From assembly GCF_900094625.1 (NCBI RefSeq), contig NZ_FMAJ01000010.1, positions 124,001-188,000 on the forward strand: a stretch of DNA of 64,000 nt, given 5' to 3'. This DNA comes from Rhizobium aethiopicum (GTDB taxonomy: Bacteria > Pseudomonadota > Alphaproteobacteria > Rhizobiales > Rhizobiaceae). The notes below the pieces were generated by a model. The model did no database searches. It saw only the letters and a program-made list of their open reading frames with translations, and had not been told where the DNA came from. Positions 36,028-43,836 of this stretch are shown here, one piece after another; position 1 is the stretch's first letter; each line of letters starts with the position of its first letter. A program made the translations under genes and the position numbers.

Positions 36028-37038
36028 TCAGCCGAGGAGTTCGTTGGTATAATAGGTGGAAAAGTCCGGCTTCTCCTTGAGCGCGACACCATTGGCATCG
36101 ACCAGGATGCCATTCTCGACCAAGAAGCCGCCGATCGCATCGGCCTTTGCCGGGTCAAGGGTGCCGATCACGCCGGTCTCGGATTTCAGGAAATGGCCTT
36201 CGATCAGCGCCTTCTGAGAAGCCTTGACCAATTCCGTATTCATCAGTGCGCCATTACTTCCGGAAATCAGCAAATCGCAGGCTTCGTCCGGATGGTCGAT
36301 GGAGTAGGCATAGCCTTGGCGTGTGGCCTGGATGAAGGCGCGCGCCTGTTCCCGACTCGCCGAGAGATAGGCGTCGCTGGAGACGATAACCGTCGTCTGC
36401 TCGTCGGGAATGCCATAATCGGAATAGTGGAACCGGCCGATCTTCCGGTTTTCCAGCTCGGCGGCGATGCCTTCCCAGGTGTAGATCTCCAGCGTGAAGT
36501 CAATCGAGCCATTGTCCAGCGCCTCATAGGCGGAGGTGCCGAGGGTTACGGTCTTGACGTCACCCTTGCCGCCGTCGTTGCGGATCATCGCCGAGACCAA
36601 CGCGCTCTCCCAGGTGCCGCCGAAGCCGCCATAGGTCTTGCCGTCGAGATCTTTAGGGCTCTTGATGTCGTCGCGCCCGCCCTTGAAGATCAGGCGTGCG
36701 GTCTCCGTCTGGACAACGCCGTAGACCATCTTGACGTCACCGCCGCCGGCGCGTTGCGTTATCGCCTCGATCTCGCTGCTGATGCCGAAGTCGGCGACGC
36801 CGTTGGACACCAGCGTGCCGGCGCTGGTGTCGGTAAAGGGTAGAATTTCAACATCCAGGCCGGAGGCGGCATAGAAGCCCTTCTCCTTTGCGACATAGAT
36901 GCCAATATGGTTGGTGTTGGGGGTCCAGTCGAGCGCGATGCGAACCTTCGCGGGCGCCGACTGGGCGAAGGCGGTGCGGCCGGCGAGGCTTGTGGCGATC
37001 GCGGCGAGAATGGTCTGTCGACGGGTGAGAAGCGGCAT
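36028..37038 (-). CDS. thiY: ABC transporter substrate-binding protein, NMT1/THI5-like (ThiY type)
   Basis: The 336-residue protein has a twin-arginine-like or Sec signal (LTRRQTILAAIATSLAGRTAFAQ) and an NMT1/THI5 domain: VRIALDWTPNTNHIGIYVAKEKGFYAASG, then LVSNGVADFGISSE and FGGTWESALVSAMI. Such proteins bind pyrimidine precursors of thiamine (formylaminopyrimidine or HMP) in the periplasm. With the ATPase and permease genes upstream and the TPP riboswitch at the operon head, this is the ThiXYZ binding protein by context. A rhizobial repeat separates it from the ATPase gene. Confidence 0.85.
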   Translation of the reverse strand: MPLLTRRQTILAAIATSLAGRTAFAQSAPAKVRIALDWTPNTNHIGIYVAKEKGFYAASGLDVEILPFTDTSAGTLVSNGVADFGISSEIEAITQRAGGGDVKMVYGVVQTETARLIFKGGRDDIKSPKDLDGKTYGGFGGTWESALVSAMIRNDGGKGDVKTVTLGTSAYEALDNGSIDFTLEIYTWEGIAAELENRKIGRFHYSDYGIPDEQTTVIVSSDAYLSASREQARAFIQATRQGYAYSIDHPDEACDLLISGSNGALMNTELVKASQKALIEGHFLKSETGVIGTLDPAKADAIGGFLVENGILVDANGVALKEKPDFSTYYTNELLG

Positions 37039-37054
37039 GGTGACCTCCTCAGGT

Positions 37055-37175
37055 CTCTAGAACATGATGCCGAAAAGGTGCGAGCGCTTTTCGGGCGACA
37101 TCATGCTCTAACTCTTTAAATTGGAACGGGATTCAGATTTTAGACCGACTGGCCTAAAATCATCCTGTTCTTGCG
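37055..37175. repeat. rhizobial intergenic palindromic repeat (two hairpins)
   Basis: The left hairpin pairs TAGAACATGATG with CATCATGCTCTA, with a second inner pairing CGAAAAG/CTTTTCG. The right hairpin pairs GATTTTAG with CTAAAATC and, further out, GAAC with GTTC. I know this type of element as a common intergenic repeat in Rhizobium genomes. Its right half lies inside the end of the thiZ-like gene and encodes its last ~20 residues. Confidence 0.7.
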
Positions 37176-37920
37176 GATGAAGCAGGGTTTGCAGAATTTC
37201 AGTCTCGATCGCCTGTGCCGCTGGCGAGCCGAGATCGGCGATGCTTCTCGGGCGGGGCAGGGGCACGTGGAATTCGCGGATGATACGCGCGGGACGGGCT
37301 GACAGCACGTAGATCCGGTCGGAGAGAAATACCGCTTCCCGGACATCATGGGTGATCAGCAGCGCCGTCCAGCGATGTTCGGTCCACATGCCCTGCAGCC
37401 ACTCCTGGATCTGCGTGCGGGTCAGCGCATCGAGCGCGCCGAAGGGCTCGTCAAGCAGCAGCATGTCCTGTTTCTGGATGACGGTCCGCAGCAGCGCAGC
37501 GCGCTGGCGCATGCCGCCGGAAAGGGAGGCGGGATAATGGTGTTCGAAGCCGGCGAGGCCGAACCGCTCGAAGAGGGGTGCGACGGCGGCGCGGGCCGCC
37601 CGACGACTCATGCCCTTCACTTCCAGGCCGAGAGCGGCATTGTCGATGATCCGGCGCCAGGGCATCAGCGCATCGCGTTGCGGCATGAAGGCGAAGGAAT
37701 GCGGCGTCTGTTCCAGCGCTGTGCCGTTGAAAAGCATGGTGCCGGAATCGGGGCGCAACGCCTGTGTCAGCAGCCTGAGCACGGTCGATTTTCCGGAGCC
37801 GGACGGACCGACGATCGAGACGAACTCGCCGTCTGCGACGGTGAGGGAAATGTTGCCCAGAACCTTCATCCCGTCGAAGGATTTCGAGATGTGCCGCAGC
37901 TCAAGCATCTGGCCGGTCAC
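37108..37920 (-). CDS. thiZ: ABC transporter ATP-binding protein (ThiZ type)
   Basis: The 270-residue ATPase has Walker A GPSGSGKST (38-46), the Q-loop MPQRDALMPWR, the signature LSGGMRQRAALLR, Walker B MLLLDEPFG and the H-loop LLITHDVREAV. It belongs to the nitrate/sulfonate/taurine-type importers that pair with NMT1-like binding proteins. It overlaps the permease gene by 4 bp (ATGA). Its last ~20 residues (from DDFRPVG on) are encoded by a repeat element, so the C-terminus is probably not ancestral. Confidence 0.88.
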   Translation of the reverse strand: MTGQMLELRHISKSFDGMKVLGNISLTVADGEFVSIVGPSGSGKSTVLRLLTQALRPDSGTMLFNGTALEQTPHSFAFMPQRDALMPWRRIIDNAALGLEVKGMSRRAARAAVAPLFERFGLAGFEHHYPASLSGGMRQRAALLRTVIQKQDMLLLDEPFGALDALTRTQIQEWLQGMWTEHRWTALLITHDVREAVFLSDRIYVLSARPARIIREFHVPLPRPRSIADLGSPAAQAIETEILQTLLHPQEQDDFRPVGLKSESRSNLKS

Positions 37921-38723
37921 CGGCGTCGCTCCTGAGTTGGCTGCCAGGGCATGATGAAACGCTGGATAACCAGCGTCAGTGCGAAGAGGCAGAGGGTCAA
38001 CAGAGCGCTGACGATGACGGCGGCAAGCACGAGATCGGGACGGAAATTGTTCTTGGCGTTGAGGATATAGATGCCGAGGCCGCGCGCGGCGCCGGCATAC
38101 TCGGCAAAGATTGCGCCGACGACGGCATAGGTGATCGAGATCCTGAGGCCGGCGAAGAAATAGGGCAGCGACGAGGGAAGCCGCGCTAGGCAGAAAATGC
38201 GCCAGCGGCCCGCCTTCATCGAGTTCAGGAGCTCGGCGATATCGCGGTCAGTCGATTCATAGCCCTGCAGCAGGGCGACGAGCAGCGGAAAGAAGGTAAC
38301 GAGTGCCACCAGCAAAATCTTCGGCAACAGGCCGAAACCGAACCAGAGAACGACGAGGGGCGCGATCGCCACCAGCGGCAGGGTCTGGCTGGCAATGAAG
38401 ATCGGCAGCAACGCCCGCCGCATGAAGGGCATGAAATCCATCAGGATCGAAGAGGCGAAGGCGAAGACGAGCGACAGGGCGAAACCGCCGAGCGTTGCAC
38501 CGAGCGTCGGCCAGGTGTTGGATATCAGCGCCTCACGGTTCAGCCAGCCCTGGATAAGGATGCGTGAAGGCGCCGGCAGAATGGACGGTTTGATACCGGA
38601 AATATCGACATAAAGCTCCCATGCCGCCAGAAAGGCAAAGCCGGCGAGCAAGGCGGGCATTGCCCGATACAGGGCGAGGCATAGCGTCGCAAGGCGCGAA
38701 TCCGATGGTCGTGGCGATGTCAT
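37917..38723 (-). CDS. thiX: ABC transporter permease (ThiX type)
   Basis: The 268-residue permease has six predicted membrane helices and the cytoplasmic EAA-type loop around RYFFAGLRISITYAVVGAIFAEYAGA (quoted in part: FAGLRISITYAV). It matches the binding-protein-dependent transport family of SsuC/ThiX. Its ATG overlaps the stop of a 57-codon upstream frame by 4 bp, and its own stop overlaps the ATPase start. Thus translation of the whole operon depends on the short frame after the TPP riboswitch. Confidence 0.88.
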   Translation of the reverse strand: MTSPRPSDSRLATLCLALYRAMPALLAGFAFLAAWELYVDISGIKPSILPAPSRILIQGWLNREALISNTWPTLGATLGGFALSLVFAFASSILMDFMPFMRRALLPIFIASQTLPLVAIAPLVVLWFGFGLLPKILLVALVTFFPLLVALLQGYESTDRDIAELLNSMKAGRWRIFCLARLPSSLPYFFAGLRISITYAVVGAIFAEYAGAARGLGIYILNAKNNFRPDLVLAAVIVSALLTLCLFALTLVIQRFIMPWQPTQERRR

Positions 38724-38893
38724 CGGCGTTCGATTTCAGGCTTTCGTCGGGCCGTTCGCAGAAACCTGTCGAGGGCATCGATCTCGATGCGCAGCCTGTC
38801 GCGATTGGGATCGATTGCCTTGACAGCATCGAGAATGATGCCGGCGAGATTGCCGGGCACCGGGTAGAATGACACTTGCGCGCCGGAAAGCAT
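38720..38893 (-). CDS. 57-residue fragment resembling the N-terminus of a YkoF-type thiamine/HMP-binding protein
   Basis: Immediately after the TPP riboswitch, an ATG at 38893 opens a 57-codon frame beginning MLSGAQVSFYPVPGNLAG and containing ALDP-like KAIDPNRDRLRIEIDALDRFL. This resembles the start of YkoF-family proteins, which bind thiamine or its pyrimidine, but they are about 200 residues and this one stops after the first ~45 family-like residues. Its TGA overlaps the permease ATG (ATGA). A Shine-Dalgarno-like GAGG at 38899-38902 lies within the 3' end of the riboswitch. It could be a decayed gene kept as a translational coupler, or a working short domain. The family call is from memory. 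Confidence 0.55.
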   Translation of the reverse strand: MLSGAQVSFYPVPGNLAGIILDAVKAIDPNRDRLRIEIDALDRFLRTARRKPEIERR

Positions 38894-38990
38894 CGGGACC
38901 TCGCTCCGCTGGCATTACCCAGATCAGCTTTGAAGGGTCCGGAGGCTTGCGCTTCACATCTCAGCCCCGGCGACACGGAGCTCCCCTGTT
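38894..38990 (-). promoter_or_regulatory. TPP riboswitch (THI box)
   Basis: On the minus strand the aptamer core is clear: GGGGAGC, then CTGAGAT (38958-38964), GACCCTTCAAAGCTGATCTGG and GTAATGCCAGCG in the conserved order. GCTCC pairs with GGGGC around the CTGAGA side, and CTGG with CCAG. It ends directly at the start codon of the short YkoF-like frame, and its last bases carry the GAGG ribosome binding site. No terminator follows, so control of translation initiation is the likely mechanism. Confidence 0.9.
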
Positions 38991-39076
38991 ATTTCAGCGA
39001 AAACTATCATCGGGGTTTTCTTCCCGCAACCGCAAAATTGCAAAGCCGTCCGCGCGACCGGAACCGGACCGCGGAT

Positions 39077-39115
39077 GAAAAAACACCCGGACGGAGGTCC
39101 TGCCCGGGTGTTTTC
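39077..39115 (-). terminator. bidirectional-looking terminator
   Basis: AAAACACCCGG and CCGGGTGTTTT form an 11-bp stem. Reading leftwards it ends in six T, so it best serves the minus strand, downstream of the SoxR-type promoter and upstream of the TPP riboswitch. Confidence 0.75.
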
Positions 39116-39268
39116 CGAGGTTCCGTACCTGCCGGGGACGGAACCCGAACTCTGGCCTCAGGCGGCAATGTCGGTGCGACCGGTTATGCAGATGCCGTCA
39201 TTTCCGCTTGTTATCGACACGAGGGATATCGCTCTCGCTCCTCCCGCGCAGGCTTAATGGCCGGGGGA
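39079..39268 (-). ncRNA. candidate short transcript from a SoxR-type promoter
   Basis: A transcript starting about 7 bases after the -10 box at 39275-39280 would run leftwards for ~190 nt and end at a strong hairpin with six T. Inside it, a 20-codon frame (GTG at 39220, TGA at 39158) has an AGGAG 17 nt upstream, which is too far for efficient use, so I call it RNA rather than a gene. The rest of the 39115-39416 stretch has no other supportable gene before the SDR start. Confidence 0.35.
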
Positions 39269-39274
39269 ACGGAC

Positions 39275-39305
39275 GTTATAAAACCTCAACTAATATTGAG
39301 GTCAA
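39275..39305 (-). promoter_or_regulatory. SoxR/MerR-type promoter with 19-bp spacer and palindromic operator
   Basis: On the minus strand TTGACC and TATAAC are separated by exactly 19 bp, the long spacer typical of MerR-family-activated promoters. Between them lies ACCTCAA-TATTAG-TTGAGGT (39283-39302). Its half-site CCTCAA and spacing match the SoxR operator of E. coli soxS (CCTCAA-N6-TTGAGG). The pattern is seen directly; SoxR control is inferred. Confidence 0.7.
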
Positions 39306-39416
39306 GGGGCGATGGAGCCGGGAAAGATCGATGTCTGCCTTTCTTTCGGCCGGCGCGCTCATATGTTAAGGGCGAATGGCGCAACCGGCGGCATTGTCCG
39401 CGAGGAGGACGGCTTC

Positions 39417-40187
39417 GTGTTCCATCCGAGACTATTTGAAAATCGTAATGTCGTCGTGACCGGCGGCGGGCGGGGCATCGGCCTCGAAGTGGCCCGGCAG
39501 TTTCTGGATTGCGGGGCGAAAGTGATCGTCCATACCGGACGCAAGCCGGGGCGTGACCTGCCGGATTTTCTGCTGACGGCCGAATCCGAAAGACGGGCGC
39601 TGTTGCTGCACGCTGATTTTACCGCCATCGGCGGCGCTGTGCAATTTGCCGAAAATGCGCTCGCCTTCTTTGAAAAGGTGCATGTGCTCGTCAACAACGC
39701 CGGCACCATGCTCGGCCGTTATCCGGCTGCCACACTGACCGACACAGATTATGAAACGATCGTGCGTTTGAACCAGACGTCGGTGGTGGCGCTGACGCGT
39801 GCGTTGCTGCCGGCATTGAAGGCGGCGGAAGGCGCTGCCATCGTCAACACCGTTTCGATTTCCGCGCTGACCGGCGGCAGCCCCGGTTCTTCGATTTATT
39901 CTGCCTCGAAAGCCTTCGTTTCGACCTATTCCAAGGCACTTGCCCGCGAGCTTGCGCCGGATGGCATCCGCGTCAATTGCGTCTCGCCCGGAACGATCGA
40001 GACGGATTTCCACGAGCGCTATTCCTCCCGCGAGAAGCTGGAGCAGACGAGAAAGTCTATTCCCTTGCAGCGGTTGGGCACTGCGGAGGATTGCGCTCCC
40101 GCCTATCTGTTCTTGGCGGCGCCCTCCCTCTCCGGATACATTACCGGCCAAGTCCTCGAGATTAATGGCGGCCAGCTTATCTGCTGA
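39417..40187 (+). CDS. short-chain dehydrogenase/reductase
   Basis: A 256-residue classical SDR: NVVVTGGGRGIGLEVARQF for nucleotide binding, VLVNNAGTML, catalytic Ser in NTVSISALTG, and Tyr-Lys in YSASKAF, with the end SGYITGQVLEINGGQLIC. The start is a GTG at 39417, chosen because AGGAGG is 8 bp upstream and the length becomes normal; the longer ATG frame from 39312 is not family-like. It lies next to the SoxR-type operator, divergent from the short transcript, so it may share redox control. Substrate unknown. Confidence 0.85.
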   Translation: MFHPRLFENRNVVVTGGGRGIGLEVARQFLDCGAKVIVHTGRKPGRDLPDFLLTAESERRALLLHADFTAIGGAVQFAENALAFFEKVHVLVNNAGTMLGRYPAATLTDTDYETIVRLNQTSVVALTRALLPALKAAEGAAIVNTVSISALTGGSPGSSIYSASKAFVSTYSKALARELAPDGIRVNCVSPGTIETDFHERYSSREKLEQTRKSIPLQRLGTAEDCAPAYLFLAAPSLSGYITGQVLEINGGQLIC

Positions 40188-40290
40188 TTTACTTAGACCT
40201 TTTTTGGCATTTCATCACTTTTGGCGAATTCGTCTGTGCGAATATGCTATTGTGCTGATCTCTCTTTTCGCTTCCCGTCCGAGATGCCGA

Positions 40291-40632
40291 ATGCCGTTGC
40301 CAAAACCCGAGCCGGGAATGCCCGGTCAGGAACTGCACAAACTCGCTGGACATGCCCGTGAAGCGAGCGATCTGCTGAAAGCCCTGGCGCATCAGACCCG
40401 GCTTTTGATCCTCTGCATACTCGCGAACGAGGAGCGGACGGTGGGTGAAATCGAAAACATTCTCGGCATACAGCAGGCAATGGTCTCGCAGCAGCTTGCG
40501 CGTTTGCGGCTCGAAGGGCTGGTCAATACGCGCCGTCAGGGCAGGCTGGTCTATTACAGTATCGGCAGTGCTAGCGTGCTCGCCTTCCTCGAAACGCTGT
40601 TCGATCTTTTTCCGGCAGCAGAAAACAATTAG
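40291..40632 (+). CDS. ArsR family transcriptional regulator
   Basis: The 113-residue protein is a winged-helix ArsR repressor: LLKALAHQTRLLILCILANEERTVGEIENIL, the recognition helix around QQAMVSQQLARLRLEGLV, and the wing RRQGRLVYYSIG. It resembles the persulfide-sensing BigR/SqrR/YgaV subgroup, which uses two cysteines. Only the first (LILCIL) is present; the C-terminal one is missing (LFDLFPAAENN). Its signal is therefore unclear. It follows the SDR gene by about 100 bp; an inverted repeat ATTCG-TCTGTG-CGAAT in the gap could be its operator. Confidence 0.85.
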   Translation: MPLPKPEPGMPGQELHKLAGHAREASDLLKALAHQTRLLILCILANEERTVGEIENILGIQQAMVSQQLARLRLEGLVNTRRQGRLVYYSIGSASVLAFLETLFDLFPAAENN

Positions 40633-40709
40633 TACCGCCCTTGCGGAGCACGGTTGCTGCGTCGAAGATAGGCTGATCCGGCTGATTTCGCGCCGGATCG
40701 GGAGACCGG

Positions 40710-41606
40710 ATGATCGACAAGCTGGAATTTTTCATCGCCCTTGCCAACGAAAAGCATTTCGGCCGCGCCGCGGAGGAGTGCGGGATCTCCCAACCCACTC
40801 TCTCGGCCGCCATCAGGCAGCTTGAAGATCAGCTTGGCGTCATGCTGGTGCAACGCGGCTCGCGGTTTCAGGGGCTGACGCCGGAGGGGCAGCGTGTGCT
40901 CGAATGGGCCCGGCGTATCGTCGGTGATGCCCGCACCATGCGCGAGGAAATGCGCGCCGCGCGCCGTGGTCTTTCCGGCCACATCCGCCTTGCCGCCATT
41001 CCGACCGCACTCGCCATGCTTTCGCGCATCACCACGCCCTTTCAGGAACGGCATCCCGGCGTCACCTTCTCGATCGTTTCGCGCAACTCGCTGCAGGTGC
41101 TGAGCATGCTCGAAAATCTCGAAATCGATGCCGGCATCACTTATCTCGAAAACGAACCGCTTGGCCGCGTCACCACGGTTCCTCTCTATGCCGAGCGCTA
41201 TAATCTCATCACGGCCGCGGGCAGCCCGCTCTCCGATCGCGATAGTGTGACCTGGCGGGAGGTCGGCGATCTTCGGCTTTGTCTATTAACTGCCGATATG
41301 CAGAACCGCCGCATCATCAACCGGCACTTGATTGAAGCCGGCGCCACGGTGCATCCGACGCTCGAATCCAACTCGATGATCGTGCTGTTCTCGCATGTCC
41401 GGACCGGACGCTGGGCAAGCATCATGCCGCGCAACGTGGCAAAATCCTTCGGTTTCCCCATTGAAATCCGTATGATTCCGATCGTCGAGCCGGAGGCGCA
41501 TCATCTTGTTGGCCTCGTTGCGCCCTATCGCGAACCTTTTACGCCGCTTGTGTCGGCACTGCTGCACGAAGCGAGAGTGCTCGTGCAGGAAGAGGAGCTT
41601 CAATAG
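40710..41606 (+). CDS. LysR family regulator adjacent to formate dehydrogenase
   Basis: The 298-residue LysR-type protein has the N-terminal winged helix (LEFFIALANEKHFGRAAEECGISQPTLSAAIRQLEDQLG, read in pieces) and a two-lobed effector domain. It points the same way as fdsGBACD, which begins 131 bp downstream, and is therefore the probable regulator of formate dehydrogenase. The gap contains an inverted repeat ATCAAT-N15-ATTGAT at 41616-41642 that could be its site. AGACCGG lies before the ATG. The control by formate is inferred. Confidence 0.88.
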   Translation: MIDKLEFFIALANEKHFGRAAEECGISQPTLSAAIRQLEDQLGVMLVQRGSRFQGLTPEGQRVLEWARRIVGDARTMREEMRAARRGLSGHIRLAAIPTALAMLSRITTPFQERHPGVTFSIVSRNSLQVLSMLENLEIDAGITYLENEPLGRVTTVPLYAERYNLITAAGSPLSDRDSVTWREVGDLRLCLLTADMQNRRIINRHLIEAGATVHPTLESNSMIVLFSHVRTGRWASIMPRNVAKSFGFPIEIRMIPIVEPEAHHLVGLVAPYREPFTPLVSALLHEARVLVQEEELQ

Positions 41607-41615
41607 AATATTCCT

Positions 41616-41642
41616 ATCAATCCACGGGACAGCTTTATTGAT
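41616..41642 (+). promoter_or_regulatory. candidate LysR operator upstream of fdsG
   Basis: ATCAAT and ATTGAT form a 6-bp inverted repeat with 15 bp between, in the intergenic region where an activator of fdsG would bind. The assignment rests on symmetry and position only. Confidence 0.3.
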
Positions 41643-41737
41643 CGCTGGCGGCTTCCTTGAGATGCTGCCTGATGAAATGGCGTTCGGCTGGGGAGGCTGC
41701 CATTTTGTAAACGAGCAAGCCGTGGGAGGGCTGCCTT

Positions 41738-42217
41738 ATGACCATTCATATCGCCGAAGGCGATATCGCAGCGCGTACCCGTTCCATCGTCGCCGATCTT
41801 CGCTTCCTCGAAGGGCCGCTTCTTCCCATATTACACGAGGTTCAGGCAGAATTCGGCTATGTGCCGCAGGAAGCCCTGCCTGTCATCGCGGAGGAGTTGA
41901 ACCTCTCGCGCGCCGAAGTGCATGGCGTGGTCACCTTCTATCACGATTATCGCGACCATCCCGCCGGCCGGCATGTGCTTAAACTCTGTCGCGCCGAGGC
42001 CTGCCAATCGATGGGCGGCGATGCGGTGGCCGAACGCGTGAAGGGCCTGCTCGGTATCGATTTTCACCAAACGACCCTCGATGGCAGCGTGACGCTGGAG
42101 CCGGTTTACTGTCTCGGGCTCTGCGCCTGCCCGCCGGCGGCAATGCTCGACGGCGAGGTCCACGGTCGTGTCGATGGTCAGATGGCGGCGGAACTCATCG
42201 CGGAGATGCGCCGATGA
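41738..42217 (+). CDS. fdsG: NAD-dependent formate dehydrogenase gamma subunit
   Basis: FdsG is a NuoE-like [2Fe-2S] protein in the soluble NAD-linked formate dehydrogenase. The 159-residue product has the four ligands Cys84, Cys89, Cys125 and Cys129 (LCRAEACQ and YCLGLCAC), in the C-x4-C and C-x3-C pattern of the thioredoxin-like ferredoxin fold. GVVTFYHDY precedes them as in NuoE. It overlaps fdsB by 4 bp (ATGA). Confidence 0.95.
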   Translation: MTIHIAEGDIAARTRSIVADLRFLEGPLLPILHEVQAEFGYVPQEALPVIAEELNLSRAEVHGVVTFYHDYRDHPAGRHVLKLCRAEACQSMGGDAVAERVKGLLGIDFHQTTLDGSVTLEPVYCLGLCACPPAAMLDGEVHGRVDGQMAAELIAEMRR

Positions 42218-43770
42218 CGATCAAGATTTATGTTCCGCGCGACGCCGCTGCGCTGGCGCTCGGGGCCGAAAAGGTGGCAAAGGCGATTGCCCAGGAGATC
42301 GCCGCCCGCGGCCTCGATGCTGAGCTCGTGCGCAACGGCTCGCGCGGAATGTTCTGGCTGGAGCCGCTGGTCGAAGTCGAGTTTGCCGGCAAGCGTATCG
42401 GCTACGGGCCGGTCAAGGCGCAAGATGTGCCTGTTCTGCTCGACGCCGGAATGATGAACGGCGGCGGTCATCCGCTCTGTCTCGGGGAGGTTGAAGACCT
42501 CCCGTTCCTGAAGGAACAAACCCGCCTGACCTTCGCCCGCTGCGGCGTCACCGATCCGCTCTCGCTTGCCGATTACGAGGCCCATGGCGGTCTTGCCGGT
42601 CTTCGCCGCGCTGTTTCGATGACGCCGGCCGACGTCGTCAAGGAAGTCACCGACTCGGGCCTGCGCGGGCGTGGCGGCGCGGGCTTCCCCACAGGCATCA
42701 AGTGGAAGACCGTTCTCGATGCTGGCGGCGAACGCAAATATATCGTCTGCAACGCCGATGAGGGCGACAGCGGCACCTTTGCCGACCGGATGATCATGGA
42801 GGGCGATCCGTTCGTACTGATCGAGGGCATGGCGATCGCGGGACTTGCAACGGGCGCCACCAAGGGTTTCGTCTATACGCGTTCGGAATATCCGCACGCG
42901 ATCGCAGCGATGACGGCGGCGATCGGCATTGCCCGGCAGGCCGGAATTCTCGGGCTATCCGTGCTGGGCTCCGGCCGCGCCTTCGATATCGAGGTCCGCA
43001 CCGGCGCCGGCGCCTATGTCTGCGGCGAGGAGACGGCGCTTCTGAACAGTCTCGAAGGCAAGCGCGGCATCGTGCGCGCCAAACCGCCGCTGCCGGCGCA
43101 TAAGGGGCTGTTCGACTGTCCGACGGTCATCAACAATGTGATTTCGCTGGCCTCCGTGCCCGTCATCATGGACAAGGGCGCCGCCTTCTACCGGGATTTC
43201 GGCATGGGCCGCTCACGCGGCACGATTCCGCTGCAGATCGCCGGCAATGTCCGATATGGCGGGCTTTATGAGACCGCATTCGGTCTTTCACTCGGCGATA
43301 TCGTCGACCGGATCGGCGGCGGCACGGCGACCGGCCGCCCGGTCAAGGCCGTGCAGGTCGGCGGACCGCTCGGCGCCTATTTCCCCAGAACACTGTTCGA
43401 CACGCCGTTCGACTACGAATCCTTTGCCGCCAAGGATGGGCTGATCGGCCATGCCGGCATCGTCGTCTTCGACGACACGGCCGACATGCTGAAGCAGGCG
43501 CGTTTCGCCATGGAGTTCTGCGCGGTCGAAAGCTGCGGCAAGTGCACTCCCTGCCGCATCGGCTCGACGCGCGGCGTGGAGACGGCCGACAAGATCGCAC
43601 ATGGCATCGAGCCGGAGAAAAACCGGGCGCTGCTGGCCGATCTTTGCAACACGATGAAATTCGGCTCACTGTGTGCGCTCGGCGGTTTCACGCCCTACCC
43701 CGTAATGAGCGCCATGACGCATTTCCCTGAGGATTTTTTGCCGGCGCCAATAGCGGAGGCGGCTGAATGA
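42214..43770 (+). CDS. fdsB: NAD-dependent formate dehydrogenase beta subunit (NADH-binding)
   Basis: FdsB is a NuoF-like flavoprotein that passes electrons to NAD. The 518-residue protein carries an N-terminal thioredoxin-like extension (about 1-120), then RGRGGAGFPTGIKW for FMN, YIVCNADEGDSGTFADR, VRTGAGAYVCGEETALLNSLEG for NADH, and the [4Fe-4S] ligands in ESCGKCTPCRIGSTRG with a fourth Cys in GSLCALGG. This fused layout is standard for Fds beta subunits. It sits between fdsG and fdsA. Confidence 0.95.
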   Translation: MTIKIYVPRDAAALALGAEKVAKAIAQEIAARGLDAELVRNGSRGMFWLEPLVEVEFAGKRIGYGPVKAQDVPVLLDAGMMNGGGHPLCLGEVEDLPFLKEQTRLTFARCGVTDPLSLADYEAHGGLAGLRRAVSMTPADVVKEVTDSGLRGRGGAGFPTGIKWKTVLDAGGERKYIVCNADEGDSGTFADRMIMEGDPFVLIEGMAIAGLATGATKGFVYTRSEYPHAIAAMTAAIGIARQAGILGLSVLGSGRAFDIEVRTGAGAYVCGEETALLNSLEGKRGIVRAKPPLPAHKGLFDCPTVINNVISLASVPVIMDKGAAFYRDFGMGRSRGTIPLQIAGNVRYGGLYETAFGLSLGDIVDRIGGGTATGRPVKAVQVGGPLGAYFPRTLFDTPFDYESFAAKDGLIGHAGIVVFDDTADMLKQARFAMEFCAVESCGKCTPCRIGSTRGVETADKIAHGIEPEKNRALLADLCNTMKFGSLCALGGFTPYPVMSAMTHFPEDFLPAPIAEAAE

Positions 43771-43836
43771 TGACCTTCCCAGCTACTGCCGCGCGACCTG
43801 ACCTGCTCAAATTCATTTCCGTACAGGAGGCCGACC

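Noticed and set aside
38533..38976. 147-codon frame spanning the TPP riboswitch
   Set aside because: It runs through the riboswitch core and overlaps the permease gene in another frame. The 57-codon frame from 38893 has a ribosome binding site and the ATGA overlap.
39075..39257. 60-codon plus-strand frame over the SoxR-type transcript
   Set aside because: It begins within the terminator stem, has no ribosome binding site, and shows no protein-like pattern.
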